The notes beneath the pieces were generated by a model. It did no database searches. It had not been told where the DNA came from and saw nothing but the letters and a program-made list of their open reading frames with translations. A stretch of 64,000 nucleotides of DNA from Dyadobacter subterraneus (lineage in GTDB: Bacteria > Bacteroidota > Bacteroidia > Cytophagales > Spirosomataceae), in NCBI RefSeq assembly GCF_015221875.1, contig NZ_JACYGY010000001.1:3016501-3080500 (forward strand), written 5' to 3'. The first letter of the stretch is position 1, and each line of letters begins with the position of its first letter. The translations under genes and the position numbers were made by a program. This document shows positions 44,589-53,150 of this stretch, piece by piece.

Positions 44589-44891
44589 TCAGCCGCCAAT
44601 TAAAACAGTGGGGCAGCCAGCCAAAATACTTCCGCCGTGCGCGGTCATGTCACCCATTCTTGCCGCAGGTTTACCCGAAATAAGTACACTTGTGGATCCC
44701 AATACGATAGCGTCAGGAGGACCTACACAAACGCACATATCGCCCAATGCCGCCGCTGGCATTCCTCCGATCAACACCATGGGCGCACCCGGCGGAAGGA
44801 TAGGACCGCCCACATGCGGGATAGGAGGAAGGCCTGGTGTAACCATCGGACATACATGCATGTCTCCGACTCTTGCTGCTGGTTGTCCCAT
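44589..44891 (-). CDS. PAAR-domain spike tip protein
   Basis: 100-residue PAAR-repeat protein with three PAAR-like turns (GQPAARVGDMHVC, GMPAAALGDMCVC, GKPAARMGDMTAHGG). His and Cys residues can bind the metal at the sharp tip, and Gly/Pro content is very high. It has no C-terminal toxin domain. It caps VgrG and sharpens the spike. Confidence 0.95.
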   Translation of the reverse strand: MGQPAARVGDMHVCPMVTPGLPPIPHVGGPILPPGAPMVLIGGMPAAALGDMCVCVGPPDAIVLGSTSVLISGKPAARMGDMTAHGGSILAGCPTVLIGG

Positions 44892-44949
44892 TTTTTATTT
44901 TGGTTAAGTTGTTGAAATAATGATTGTTGTCTATTGATGAAGCATGCTT

Positions 44950-45984
44950 CTATTTCTTTTTCAATTTTTTGAAATCAAGTAAGGAAGTTACCGTCACGCC
45001 AAGACCAACCGCTGCCGAACCGATTGAAATATAGATTCCCGGTTTTGCATAACTTGTCAGTCCTTCCGGATTGGCAATCTTGCTTTTGTAGTCCTTGAAA
45101 TCCTTGTTGAGCATCGCATAGGTAACCGCTCCAAATGCAAAAGCAGCGATACCAACACCAAGTTTTATAGAGGCAATTTTTCGGTCGTGACTCAGCTGCG
45201 CCTGATTGGTTTTACTTAGCTGGTCTGCAAATTTTTCCACCGGTTTTTTTTCCTGCTGAGCTGACGAAACCTGTGGTTTCATATCGGTTGGTTTACTTTC
45301 AGTTACTGCGGGTTGCGTTCCGTTTTTCTTGGCTGATTCATAAGTTGCAGATGCAACCGGCGTTGTAGGTGTGGCGATGGCATTCGCAGCTGAATTAAAG
45401 GAAATGCTGGTCAGGTATACAATCCAGCTGCCGGAAGCCCCTTTATCGGCCCGAAGTTCGGCAACCCGTGAAACCGGTTGGTAAGGATCTTTGGTGTTGC
45501 TGTTTTTTCCTTTAAACTGCTGGGTATAAAATACTTTTACATAGGCGTATTTATTTATTTTGGCATCGGACACCACAATGTTGGAAAACTCAATCGAGTT
45601 GGTTTCTGATTTGGTATAAAACAGATCGAAATTGCTCAGATATTTTTCTATCGGCGTATCCAGCTCAGGTGAACTGCTGGTATGTTTCGGATCCACATCA
45701 TCTTCCACGACAACACCATCGTTAAAAAATATCTGGTCATTACTTGGCATATAGCTGTTCATGATCATGTATTTACGCTCGTAATTGCTCAGATCATCAT
45801 TGGAAATTGCGTTAAGAAGATCGTTGAAAGCTTTAATTTTTTCCCTTGCCAACACCCGGATTTCATCCGCATCTTTGCGGCTCAACGTTTGCGCCACAGA
45901 TGTTTTCGTATAAAAAAATCCTAACGCAAGCATCAAAAGGACGAGTGATTTTCGGTTTGCCGAAATGGATATAAATCGTGCCAT
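44950..45984 (-). CDS. Envelope protein of the T6SSiii locus, periplasmic N-domain with C-terminal membrane helices
   Basis: 344 residues from the ATG at 45984 (the longer frame to 46065 overlaps the OmpA gene). A signal peptide or first helix (SLVLLMLALGFFYTKTSVAQ) precedes a periplasmic domain (about 33-190) with QTLSRKDADEIRVLAREKIK and FYTQQFKGKNSNTKDPYQP. A low-complexity Pro/Lys-rich linker leads to two hydrophobic segments (IKLGVGIAAFAFGAVTYAML, IYISIGSAAVGLGVTVTSLL). I cannot assign it to a named Tss family with certainty; TssP or TssQ-like components of subtype iii systems occupy this position. Starts 4 bp after the OmpA gene. Confidence 0.6.
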   Translation of the reverse strand: MARFISISANRKSLVLLMLALGFFYTKTSVAQTLSRKDADEIRVLAREKIKAFNDLLNAISNDDLSNYERKYMIMNSYMPSNDQIFFNDGVVVEDDVDPKHTSSSPELDTPIEKYLSNFDLFYTKSETNSIEFSNIVVSDAKINKYAYVKVFYTQQFKGKNSNTKDPYQPVSRVAELRADKGASGSWIVYLTSISFNSAANAIATPTTPVASATYESAKKNGTQPAVTESKPTDMKPQVSSAQQEKKPVEKFADQLSKTNQAQLSHDRKIASIKLGVGIAAFAFGAVTYAMLNKDFKDYKSKIANPEGLTSYAKPGIYISIGSAAVGLGVTVTSLLDFKKLKKK

Positions 45985-45988
45985 AATT

Positions 45989-47284
45989 TCAATAGGTTCT
46001 TTCTGGTAAATCAATGATTTGAACTTCAACCCGTCTGTTTTTTCGTCTGTTTTTCTCTGTATCATTTGGTGCTACCGGGAATTTGCTTCCCAGTCCCTGC
46101 GCTTTTATCCGGTTTTCGTCTACACCTTTATTCACGAGATATCGGGTAATAACCCGTACCCTGTATTCTGAAAGTGTAAGATTGAGCGATGCATTACCTA
46201 CATTGTCAGTATATCCATTGATAGACAATGATTTATCTTTATTGGCAGAAATCCATTCGGCCAGTGAATCGAGGTAATTTTCGGAATCAGGGGGCAGTTT
46301 ATAATCGCTTTGAGGGAAATAAAGCGTTCTGTTTTCAACTGTAAAAAAAGCTTCCGCTGTTCGCTTTTCTGGTTTAAGGCTGTCTTTGGCTGGCAAACGG
46401 AAAGATTTTAAGGTAATTCCTTCTTTCAGAGAAGCCATAGCCGTAGCAAGTTCTATGTTGCGGTTTTGACCAGTCAATTCCAGTTTATATATTCTGCCAG
46501 CTGCGGCTTCTGTATAAAAGTGTCCGTTGTTTACCCTTTCCATTTCGATATTTTCACCATTTCCTTCTCTTAAACGGGCATGTAATCCGGCGTGAGGATT
46601 GGCAATATTTACAGACAAAATGGTGTGCTGACGATTGAGCTTTAACGTGTATGTCCGCGTACTATCCTGTGCCTGGTCCAGTATCAAATTTCCGTTGTAG
46701 GATTGATAGCCTGGAGATTTGACTTCCATCGCCACAATATCATTTTCCGGAAATGCTATTTCAATTCCAGGATCGGATTTTGTCAGATCGAAACATTCCC
46801 TGGCTTGTTTGTGCGTGTAGTAAAGACAAATGTTTGCCGGTAATATTTCTTTGGAAATTGCATCTTCTACTAAAATCCGCCGAATGATTTTTGGTACGCT
46901 TGTCGTGCTGTCTTTTAATACCAAATGTGTTTGTTCTGACTGCGCATATGGCTCGTCCTTGGTTTGCTTACCAATGGGTAAAAGTTTAAGTGGTACAAAA
47001 AAGGTAACATCATTTTTTTGGTCAATATAAACCGGCACTGTAAGCGACTGGTAACCTTTTGATTCAATAACCAGAGCAGAGAGGTCACAAGGAATTTCGA
47101 ACCGGAACATACCTTTTTCGCTGGTTTTTCCCATTCTTGTTTTACCCTGTTCGCTTTTGGAAAATACGGTAGCGACAAGCGGTTTTGAGCCGCTTACATC
47201 TGTAACCGTGCCTTCCAGAAACCCGCATTGGGCATAAAGCGAAGTGATGCTGAGAAAATAGATGAATAGTTTCACTGCTGGCAA
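45989..47284 (-). CDS. OmpA-family outer membrane/peptidoglycan-binding protein of the T6SS locus
   Basis: 431 residues with a signal peptide (to about YAQC), a carboxypeptidase-regulatory-like beta domain near 20-100 (TVTDVSGSKPLVATVFSK), a second similar module, and a C-terminal OmpA-like domain (about 320-425) with SINGYTDNVGNASLNLTLSE, YRVRVITRYLV and NRRKNRRVEVQI, the DAP-binding Asp-Arg motif region. In subtype iii T6SS an OmpA-domain protein anchors the envelope complex to peptidoglycan in place of TssL/M partners (inference). Flanked by the two envelope proteins in one transcript. Confidence 0.82.
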   Translation of the reverse strand: MPAVKLFIYFLSITSLYAQCGFLEGTVTDVSGSKPLVATVFSKSEQGKTRMGKTSEKGMFRFEIPCDLSALVIESKGYQSLTVPVYIDQKNDVTFFVPLKLLPIGKQTKDEPYAQSEQTHLVLKDSTTSVPKIIRRILVEDAISKEILPANICLYYTHKQARECFDLTKSDPGIEIAFPENDIVAMEVKSPGYQSYNGNLILDQAQDSTRTYTLKLNRQHTILSVNIANPHAGLHARLREGNGENIEMERVNNGHFYTEAAAGRIYKLELTGQNRNIELATAMASLKEGITLKSFRLPAKDSLKPEKRTAEAFFTVENRTLYFPQSDYKLPPDSENYLDSLAEWISANKDKSLSINGYTDNVGNASLNLTLSEYRVRVITRYLVNKGVDENRIKAQGLGSKFPVAPNDTEKNRRKNRRVEVQIIDLPERTY

Positions 47285-47293
47285 GTTCTTAGC

Positions 47294-48412
47294 TTATTGA
47301 TTTGATGATGTTTCCACGCCGATATTCCCCAGTAAAACTTCCCAACGCAGCGTATCTCTGCCGTCAACTGTTTTCTGGTATGATTCCAGTTTTACTCGGA
47401 CATTCTTCTTTGTAATATCTCCGTAGGCTACTTTTCCATTGGCTGAATAACCTTCGAAAACCTGCTGTCCGGAAATGATTCCGTAATAATTGCCATCTGC
47501 TTCCTGTTTGAGCTCACTGACGTATTTTACTTCGTTCCAGGTGATATTGATTTTGCTGTAAGGAAGAAGTTTCAGTCTGTTCAAATAATCCTTGACCGGA
47601 TATTTCCTCACTCCGCTGGAAGAACTGACAGCCACGGTTGCCTGCGGTTCAAAAAGGCTTAAAGCCTGCAAAACGGCCTTGTTTTTCTCGTCGGACTTAC
47701 GACTTTTATCACCGATAATCCTCAGATAGGAATTGAATTCATCCACCCTCCGAATTCCCTTCTGACTATATTCTTTATATTCCGAATCTGTCAAAACAGG
47801 TTTTTCTTTTTCCTTGACCACGGCCGGCGCTTTTTCTTTTACTGCGGCCACAGGTTTATCGGGTTTTACTTTTTTAAGCTCTGATTCTTTTTTTTCAATT
47901 TCTCTGTGCACAAGCCCCAGTAAAGGCGCTACGTCAACCACGTCCCTGACTATTTCATGCCGACCATCTTTGTAAATCACTGCCGCCACTTCTTCCTTGT
48001 TGATACTGGCTGCTTTTCCCTCCGCAGAAATGTAATTGATCACTTCATCGCTTTCATAGGAAATCGTTCCGGTCAGGACAGTCAGCGGGACACTTTTGAT
48101 GATAATATCCTGGCTCACATTTCTTGGTGGGGTTTTGTAAAAAGCCTCGATCTGCGCCTGTGCTTTCGAAGTATTTTCATTCAATTCAGTAATGACAATG
48201 AACTGCCCATTCTCGGCAAATACAACCAGAAAGCGTTTACGGTTATATATCCGTAAGACTCCGTCTGACGCCACCCATTCCAGTTTTCCATCCAGCGCAC
48301 GGCTCAATTTTGCCTGAACAGGATTTCCATTGTCAAGCCAGATCCGGTCCTGAGCATAAAGCGAACCCGCAAGCAGCACCAAAAGGATAGTATGTAAACT
48401 GAGCTTTTTCAT
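47294..48412 (-). CDS. Secreted protein of the T6SSiii locus, unknown family
   Basis: 372 residues with a signal peptide (MKKLSLHTILLVLLAGSLYAQ). The first domain has strand-rich repeats (RIWLDNGNPVQAKLSRALDG, VLTGTISYESDEVINY), the middle is Lys/Pro-rich (ELKKVKPDKPVAAVKEKAP, about 180-215), and the last part (about 220-372) contains VAVSSSSGVRKYPVKDYLNRL and TWNEVKYVSELKQEADGNYYG. No enzyme motif is seen. The last part resembles scaffolds measuring protein-protein contact rather than catalysis. It may be a TssP/Q/R-type periplasmic component (inference from position, 9 bp before the OmpA gene). Confidence 0.6.
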   Translation of the reverse strand: MKKLSLHTILLVLLAGSLYAQDRIWLDNGNPVQAKLSRALDGKLEWVASDGVLRIYNRKRFLVVFAENGQFIVITELNENTSKAQAQIEAFYKTPPRNVSQDIIIKSVPLTVLTGTISYESDEVINYISAEGKAASINKEEVAAVIYKDGRHEIVRDVVDVAPLLGLVHREIEKKESELKKVKPDKPVAAVKEKAPAVVKEKEKPVLTDSEYKEYSQKGIRRVDEFNSYLRIIGDKSRKSDEKNKAVLQALSLFEPQATVAVSSSSGVRKYPVKDYLNRLKLLPYSKINITWNEVKYVSELKQEADGNYYGIISGQQVFEGYSANGKVAYGDITKKNVRVKLESYQKTVDGRDTLRWEVLLGNIGVETSSNQ

Positions 48413-48494
48413 TTCGTGTAAAGTTGAAAGACAACCAGATTGTCATCGTTTTTCCTCCGGATAAAAGCCTCCGGGAAAATGTCGATGTTCGAAA

Positions 48495-49637
48495 TCATTT
48501 ATTGTAAGTAAGGATTGTCACCTGCATATCTCCGCCCGTCGAGGTTGCATTTACCCGATCCTGACCATGCGCGTCAATGTACATTTTTCCATATCTGCCC
48601 TGATTGGTAATGTAAGCGATTACGGTACCGTTGGGCAATTTGTTGGCATTAGCGTCTGTGTAACTTCCGTTTATAAAATCGGTGGTTAAAACGGCTTTTG
48701 TAACGTCACTGTATTTTACATTATCAAAATTGAGCTGTCCCAAAACCGCGAACTTGGCCCCATTTTTTGGATAAATTCCAGCCTTATCGTTATAAGGATA
48801 CCAGGTAAGGTCTTCCGCTCCAACTTGTGAAACCAGCTCACCCAGATCCAGATCGTAGGGATTTGAGTAATTCATAGTAAAAGATTTTTTTGGTAAAAAA
48901 GCGGTTGGTTCGCCCAGAGTGAAAGTAAGAACTCCGCTATAAGTAATTCCACCAGAGTATATTGCATAAGCCCGTGCGTAATACGTCAGGCCAACGGACA
49001 AACCCGTCATTGTAGCGGTATAACTACCTCCGGTCGTTTTGGTGCCTACTTCTATTTTACTGTCTAGTGTTGTAGGTAAATTATTTGAAGCAGAATAACA
49101 TACGCCAAATGAACTGATAGTTTCTGTCCCCAGTCTATCAAAAAAGGATATACCAACATTGGCTGATGATTTTGTGACATCAGTAATGGTTCCAATCTGA
49201 ATTAAGGGAGGTGTATAAGTTCCCGTTTTGAAACTTGCTACTTCTCCATACGAGACTCCGCCTCCTTCATTTTTGGCATAAGTTCTTACAAAATAATTGG
49301 TCGCAACATTCAAGCCGGTGATCTGTCCCTGAAACTGGAAAGGCGTCGAAGTAATAGCATTTCCCACTTTCAACGAAGTTCCGCCTTCGAGAACAGGTTT
49401 GTCCTGGGTTGCGTAAACAAATCCATACTCGGTAATTTGTCCACTCTTTTTATCCTGCCGACTGTTTTTTCCGTCTGGATCCTGTACCGTTCCGCTTACA
49501 GTAGCGCCGGAAGTCACCACCTGGATGACACTAACTGCGGATACGACAGGTGGGAGCGGATCTACCGGCGAGAAAAGGTTGCAGGCGCTTACCAGAAACA
49601 GTGTTAAAATTGCAAGAAAACTGTATAGCCTTTGCAT
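48495..49637 (-). CDS. Lipoprotein with fibronectin-III-like repeats
   Basis: 380-residue lipoprotein: lipobox FLVSACNLFSP gives lipidated Cys near residue 19. Two similar modules of about 95 residues follow (ITEYGFVYATQDKPVLEGG ... GLNVATNYFVRTYAKNEGG, and ISSFGVCYSASNNLPTTLDS ... GLSVGLTYYARAYAIYSGG), a pattern common in Bacteroidota surface lipoproteins. The C-terminal 130 residues form a separate beta domain. It is transcribed between the CHAT-like gene and the envelope genes and may be the outer-membrane component of this T6SS or an accessory cargo factor (inference). Confidence 0.75.
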   Translation of the reverse strand: MQRLYSFLAILTLFLVSACNLFSPVDPLPPVVSAVSVIQVVTSGATVSGTVQDPDGKNSRQDKKSGQITEYGFVYATQDKPVLEGGTSLKVGNAITSTPFQFQGQITGLNVATNYFVRTYAKNEGGGVSYGEVASFKTGTYTPPLIQIGTITDVTKSSANVGISFFDRLGTETISSFGVCYSASNNLPTTLDSKIEVGTKTTGGSYTATMTGLSVGLTYYARAYAIYSGGITYSGVLTFTLGEPTAFLPKKSFTMNYSNPYDLDLGELVSQVGAEDLTWYPYNDKAGIYPKNGAKFAVLGQLNFDNVKYSDVTKAVLTTDFINGSYTDANANKLPNGTVIAYITNQGRYGKMYIDAHGQDRVNATSTGGDMQVTILTYNK

Positions 49638-49707
49638 TTGATTTTATCTTTAAATTTCAATATTCATTTTCCCGGATTTGAATGTTAAATCCTAACCAAT
49701 TCTTTAT

Positions 49708-50316
49708 TTATTCTTCAATACTCTCCGTGTAACTGGCAAAAGTCCTGTTTAATATTGCCGGGTAGGGTCGCAATACCCGGCTTCCTCTGCTTGTGGAGTG
49801 CGGCCGAAACCTGAACATATCTCCCTCCCAATCTCCGTCAATGTATTGAGTGGCGTCAGAGGAATAAACTGTTGCTCCCGCTGCATTGGCAATATTTTGA
49901 AGCATCAATTTTCCATCACCCCATCCGCCTACTTTTTTAGGATCGCTGTTGGCTGCCGAACAGGATAGAAAGACAATATTTTTAACTCCCAGATTAGCCC
50001 ATTTTCTAAATAGGAAATCGTTTGTGACTGTAATAATATCAGCACCAAGATGTAAGCCAAAACCACCGACTTTGTCAGGGAGGGAATATCCGCCTTCCCG
50101 TGAACGTCCTTCGTAGCTTTCGATACTGACCACAGATACTCCATGAACGATCAAAAACACATTGACTATTTTTTTTCGTGAAATAATACTTGCAGCCGTT
50201 TGCAGAATTCCTTCTGTACTATCGGAACTGGCAGCAAAATAGATGTTTTCCGCCGCGTCGAACTGATTGTTCCCGGCAAAGTCCATGTCACAAATAAGTA
50301 ATCTGTCAGCTTTCAT
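49708..50316 (-). CDS. Caspase/CHAT-like putative cysteine peptidase in T6SS cassette
   Basis: 202 residues without signal peptide. It shows the caspase-fold (clan CD) arrangement: His58 at the end of a strand in FLIVHGVSV and Cys119 in NIVFLSCSAAN, with GLHLGADIITVT and AGATVYSSDATQY, like the CHAT/DUF4347 group that shares an S/H-G and L-x-x-C-x-A pattern. The His-Cys pair suggests a proteolytic or self-processing role. Its start overlaps the broken metalloprotease gene's stop by ATGA, so they form one unit. Candidate T6SS cargo or effector partner (inference). Confidence 0.65.
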   Translation of the reverse strand: MKADRLLICDMDFAGNNQFDAAENIYFAASSDSTEGILQTAASIISRKKIVNVFLIVHGVSVVSIESYEGRSREGGYSLPDKVGGFGLHLGADIITVTNDFLFRKWANLGVKNIVFLSCSAANSDPKKVGGWGDGKLMLQNIANAAGATVYSSDATQYIDGDWEGDMFRFRPHSTSRGSRVLRPYPAILNRTFASYTESIEE

Positions 50317-51227
50317 TGGCCAAACATTCTTTTAAATATCCACTTATCGCTCCCGACATTTTTCAATTCCCCATTGTCCCAGAAGCCTAACAGCTGCGGG
50401 GTTTTGACTTTTCCTGAAAATGTAACCTTCGTATCACTTACATTTTGTTTGATCAGATGTTGATTCAGGCGTTTTATCCACGGATCCGAAAACTTGTCTC
50501 TCATTCCCATTCCTATCCCCATTATCGAATCCGCATCATATACATTACCTTCGCCGTATGACGCTCCTTCATTGGTATCACCACTTACATGGTGCAGTCC
50601 TAAAATATGCCCAAATTCATGAGCAAGTCCATTTTGTAAATAATCAACCGCATGTGGATGGCCATTGATTTTTGTAACAATATGCTCCTTTCTATATATG
50701 TGGGGGACCCAGTTTACCCATTCTATTTTCGTATCACTTTTATTGATAAACCCTTCTTTTGGTTTTACACCATTATCAATATGGCTCCTGATTGGCATTG
50801 GTTTTTTTTCGTATTAAAAACCATAAATTTCACATGTGCCTGCTGCGGTATTGTTGTCATTATTTCAATGGCTACTCCGCAATTAATCTTTGCTGCCGTA
50901 AGTCCTTTTGCCGTTTTAAACCAGGGCTTGTTAGGAATTAAATCAAACTGGTTATCCCAGTAATTTGTCACTGTCTTTTTAAATTCCTGAGGGAAATTCT
51001 GCCATTCATTCAGATTCCAGGGATCCAGGAAATACACGTGTCCGGAATCTTTCTCCTTAACCGTTCCTTTTCCATCACAAGTCAGTAAACCAAATTCATG
51101 TACTTCGGAAGGTTCTATTTTTTGTAAAAAAAACACGCACCTGGATTAAGAGTGCCAGTGTATTATCATCCAGCGGCAACAAAACTGAATCCCAATTATC
51201 TGCCTTTATGACGATGTGGTAGTGCAT
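50313..51227 (-). pseudogene. Metzincin-like zinc protease gene split by two homopolymer frameshifts
   Basis: Paralogue of 51273-52118. Three overlapping frames together cover the full protein: ATG at 51227 gives MHYHIVIKADNWDSVLLPLD to the A8 run at 51126-51133 (T8 on the coding strand); a second frame runs 51136-50765 (with LNEWQNFPQEFKKTV and DLIPNKPWF); a third runs 50798-50313 (with zinc motif HEFGHILGLHH and SIMGIGMG). The first shift lies in the T8 run, where seven Ts would restore the frame that aligns with the paralogue; the second lies in an A8 run on the coding strand (plus 50802-50809). Either the gene is inactive or phase-variable, or the runs are miscounted. Its stop overlaps the next gene by ATGA. 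Confidence 0.8.
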
Positions 51228-51272
51228 GGCTTAATCTGTTATACTTCTTCTGTTATTTTGAATCGGTGCTTC

Positions 51273-52118
51273 TTAGGTGGTCTTGTTTGCTGTTGCAGGT
51301 GGCTGCCAATCGTTGTCCCAATATTCAATAAGCTGCATTGTAGCAACCCGGCCTTTGAAATGAACCGTTGTATCGTAATGATTTTGATTGACCAGATGTG
51401 ATTTCAAGCGGTTTATCCAGGGTTTTGCGTGGCTGGCTGTTAAAAATCCACCCATACCCATCTGATTTTCGCGTTGTTCCAATGTAAGTCCGTAATTCGA
51501 ATCATTGTTTCCGGCACCATTTACATGACCAAGACCTAATGTATGTCCAAATTCGTGGTTAACAGTGGTTTGTAAAAAGCTCACACTGTGTTTTACGCGT
51601 CCTATTTTTGTATCCCTGTCATTCCAGTGAGATTCCAGATCCAGATGTGTGAATATGCCCGAACGGTTGTTTTCATCCACGTAAGATCTGAAATCGGTTT
51701 TACGCGGGTGTATGATACGGTAGGTCTGATGAGCCTGTGCTGCTGTATCAACCAGCTGGATTGACAGGCTGCAAACGATATTTGCCGGAGTAAGCGCGCT
51801 TCCTGCTCTGGGTCTGTACCATGGTTTATTCGGGTCCAGAATAAACCTGTCGCTCCAATGCCTCCTCACGACATTTACAAAATCTCTTTTATATGTCTCC
51901 CATTCTAGATTTGTCCATGCATTGAGGCGATAGGTGCCATATAAATCATGAACAATACCATCTCCGTAAGCTTGTGTTTCGGATGTATAAAAACGACTTC
52001 CGGGTTCGATACGCACCAAATGGATCCTGAACTGAAGGATTAATTCGTGTGCGTTGTCGTCGATAGGCAATAGGCATGAATCCCATTTTCTGCCTTTTAT
52101 AAAAAGATGAATGTTCAT
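51273..52118 (-). CDS. Metzincin-like zinc metalloprotease in T6SS cassette
   Basis: 281 residues without signal peptide. Zinc-binding HEFGHTLGLGH at residues 188-198 matches HExxHxxGxxH, and a Met-turn-like NQMGMGG lies about 30 residues later, as in matrixin/metzincin peptidases. The N-terminal 110 residues (WDSCLLPIDD, LDPNKPWYRPRAG) form a beta-rich domain not seen in ordinary matrixins, and the C-terminal tail (HFKGRVATMQLIEYWDN) is shared with the broken paralogue downstream. The lack of a secretion signal and placement between T6SS genes point to export by the T6SS (inference). The gap to the upstream OmpA-like gene is 41 bp. Confidence 0.75.
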   Translation of the reverse strand: MNIHLFIKGRKWDSCLLPIDDNAHELILQFRIHLVRIEPGSRFYTSETQAYGDGIVHDLYGTYRLNAWTNLEWETYKRDFVNVVRRHWSDRFILDPNKPWYRPRAGSALTPANIVCSLSIQLVDTAAQAHQTYRIIHPRKTDFRSYVDENNRSGIFTHLDLESHWNDRDTKIGRVKHSVSFLQTTVNHEFGHTLGLGHVNGAGNNDSNYGLTLEQRENQMGMGGFLTASHAKPWINRLKSHLVNQNHYDTTVHFKGRVATMQLIEYWDNDWQPPATANKTT

Positions 52119-52159
52119 ACGTTTTCGTTAAAAGTGAACATACTATTTTCAATTTTGAA

Positions 52160-53140
52160 CTAAGCCCAGTCCGGTGCAGACGGATCTCTTGGACATTCGA
52201 TTTTCCTCAGCCGGCCGCTGCTTGCGCTTATAGCAGTGGAGATACCATATCCGGAGTCGGATGAAATGGTTACCGAAGACGGATTTATCATCACCTCCCG
52301 AATGACCAGCTGTTTGTTATCATTTCTTTTAAAATCCAGAATAAACTTGCCCATGACAGAATCCTGTCCCATGGTTACGCCGGGTTGCTGTGCCAGCGAA
52401 ACGATCAGATCATCAAAATCATCCAGGGACATTTTAAACCTGGTTGATATTGTAAAACCTGCCCATGGACCCGAGCCGCTCCACGATACCGGAGAGCCTG
52501 GGCCGCCCACGGAAATGGAAGTGCCGGTGTATAAAAAACATGCTGTTTCGTTCGTTTCGACATTTTTTATTTTAAAAGTGTAATTATCCCTTCCCAGCAT
52601 TTTAAATAATGATACCGACTGTCCACCCATCAATTGTATTTGAAATTTCTGATCAACAAATGCCGGTTGAACAGGTTTGGGTTGTGGATTTGGAAATGGG
52701 GGAGCGCCCTTGTGCGCATAAATCTTCACCGACCGCCAATATCCATAATCATCGTCTGCCGCATCTGTACTTGCATCTGATCCACGCGCAACTTTCCTGC
52801 GGAATTCAGCTACATAGAGCTTGTTTTTACCTGTCAAAATTTCGTTTTGCACCTCAGCGCATCTTCTCAGAGATAAGTCTGAATTGTATCCGCGATCACC
52901 AATTTTACTCGCATAACCTACAAGATTAATCCAGTAATCCGTCTGTGATCTCAAAGGCGTAAAAATGTATTTATAAATTCCAACCTTGTGATTTTCAATT
53001 AACTTATCACTGTCTGTCACAAAATTGTAGAGCCGCAACGCACAAATGGGTCTTCCGTTTGTGGCAAAATATATTTCATCTTCGGTGTCCGGATTTTCAA
53101 AAATATTTTCGTAGTCAAACTTGTAATCCCATTTTGCCAT
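52160..53140 (-). CDS. OmpA-like domain protein without signal peptide, T6SS cassette
   Basis: 326 residues from the ATG at 53140 (the frame to 53200 overlaps clpV). The N-terminal part (about 15-150) has OmpA-like features: DEIYFATNGRPICALRLYNF, INLVGYASKIGDRGYNSDLS followed by LRRCAEVQNEIL and YWRSVKIYAH, matching the G-Y/T-D...N..LS..RA..V..Y/L pattern of OmpA-like peptidoglycan-binding domains. A Pro-rich linker (about 160-180) leads to a C-terminal beta domain (QIQLMGGQSVSLFKM ...) of no known family. No signal peptide was found, unlike the periplasmic OmpA protein of the locus. It could be secreted to bind peptidoglycan in a target cell (inference). Confidence 0.6.
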   Translation of the reverse strand: MAKWDYKFDYENIFENPDTEDEIYFATNGRPICALRLYNFVTDSDKLIENHKVGIYKYIFTPLRSQTDYWINLVGYASKIGDRGYNSDLSLRRCAEVQNEILTGKNKLYVAEFRRKVARGSDASTDAADDDYGYWRSVKIYAHKGAPPFPNPQPKPVQPAFVDQKFQIQLMGGQSVSLFKMLGRDNYTFKIKNVETNETACFLYTGTSISVGGPGSPVSWSGSGPWAGFTISTRFKMSLDDFDDLIVSLAQQPGVTMGQDSVMGKFILDFKRNDNKQLVIREVMINPSSVTISSDSGYGISTAISASSGRLRKIECPRDPSAPDWA

Positions 53141-53150
53141 GATCTTAAAT

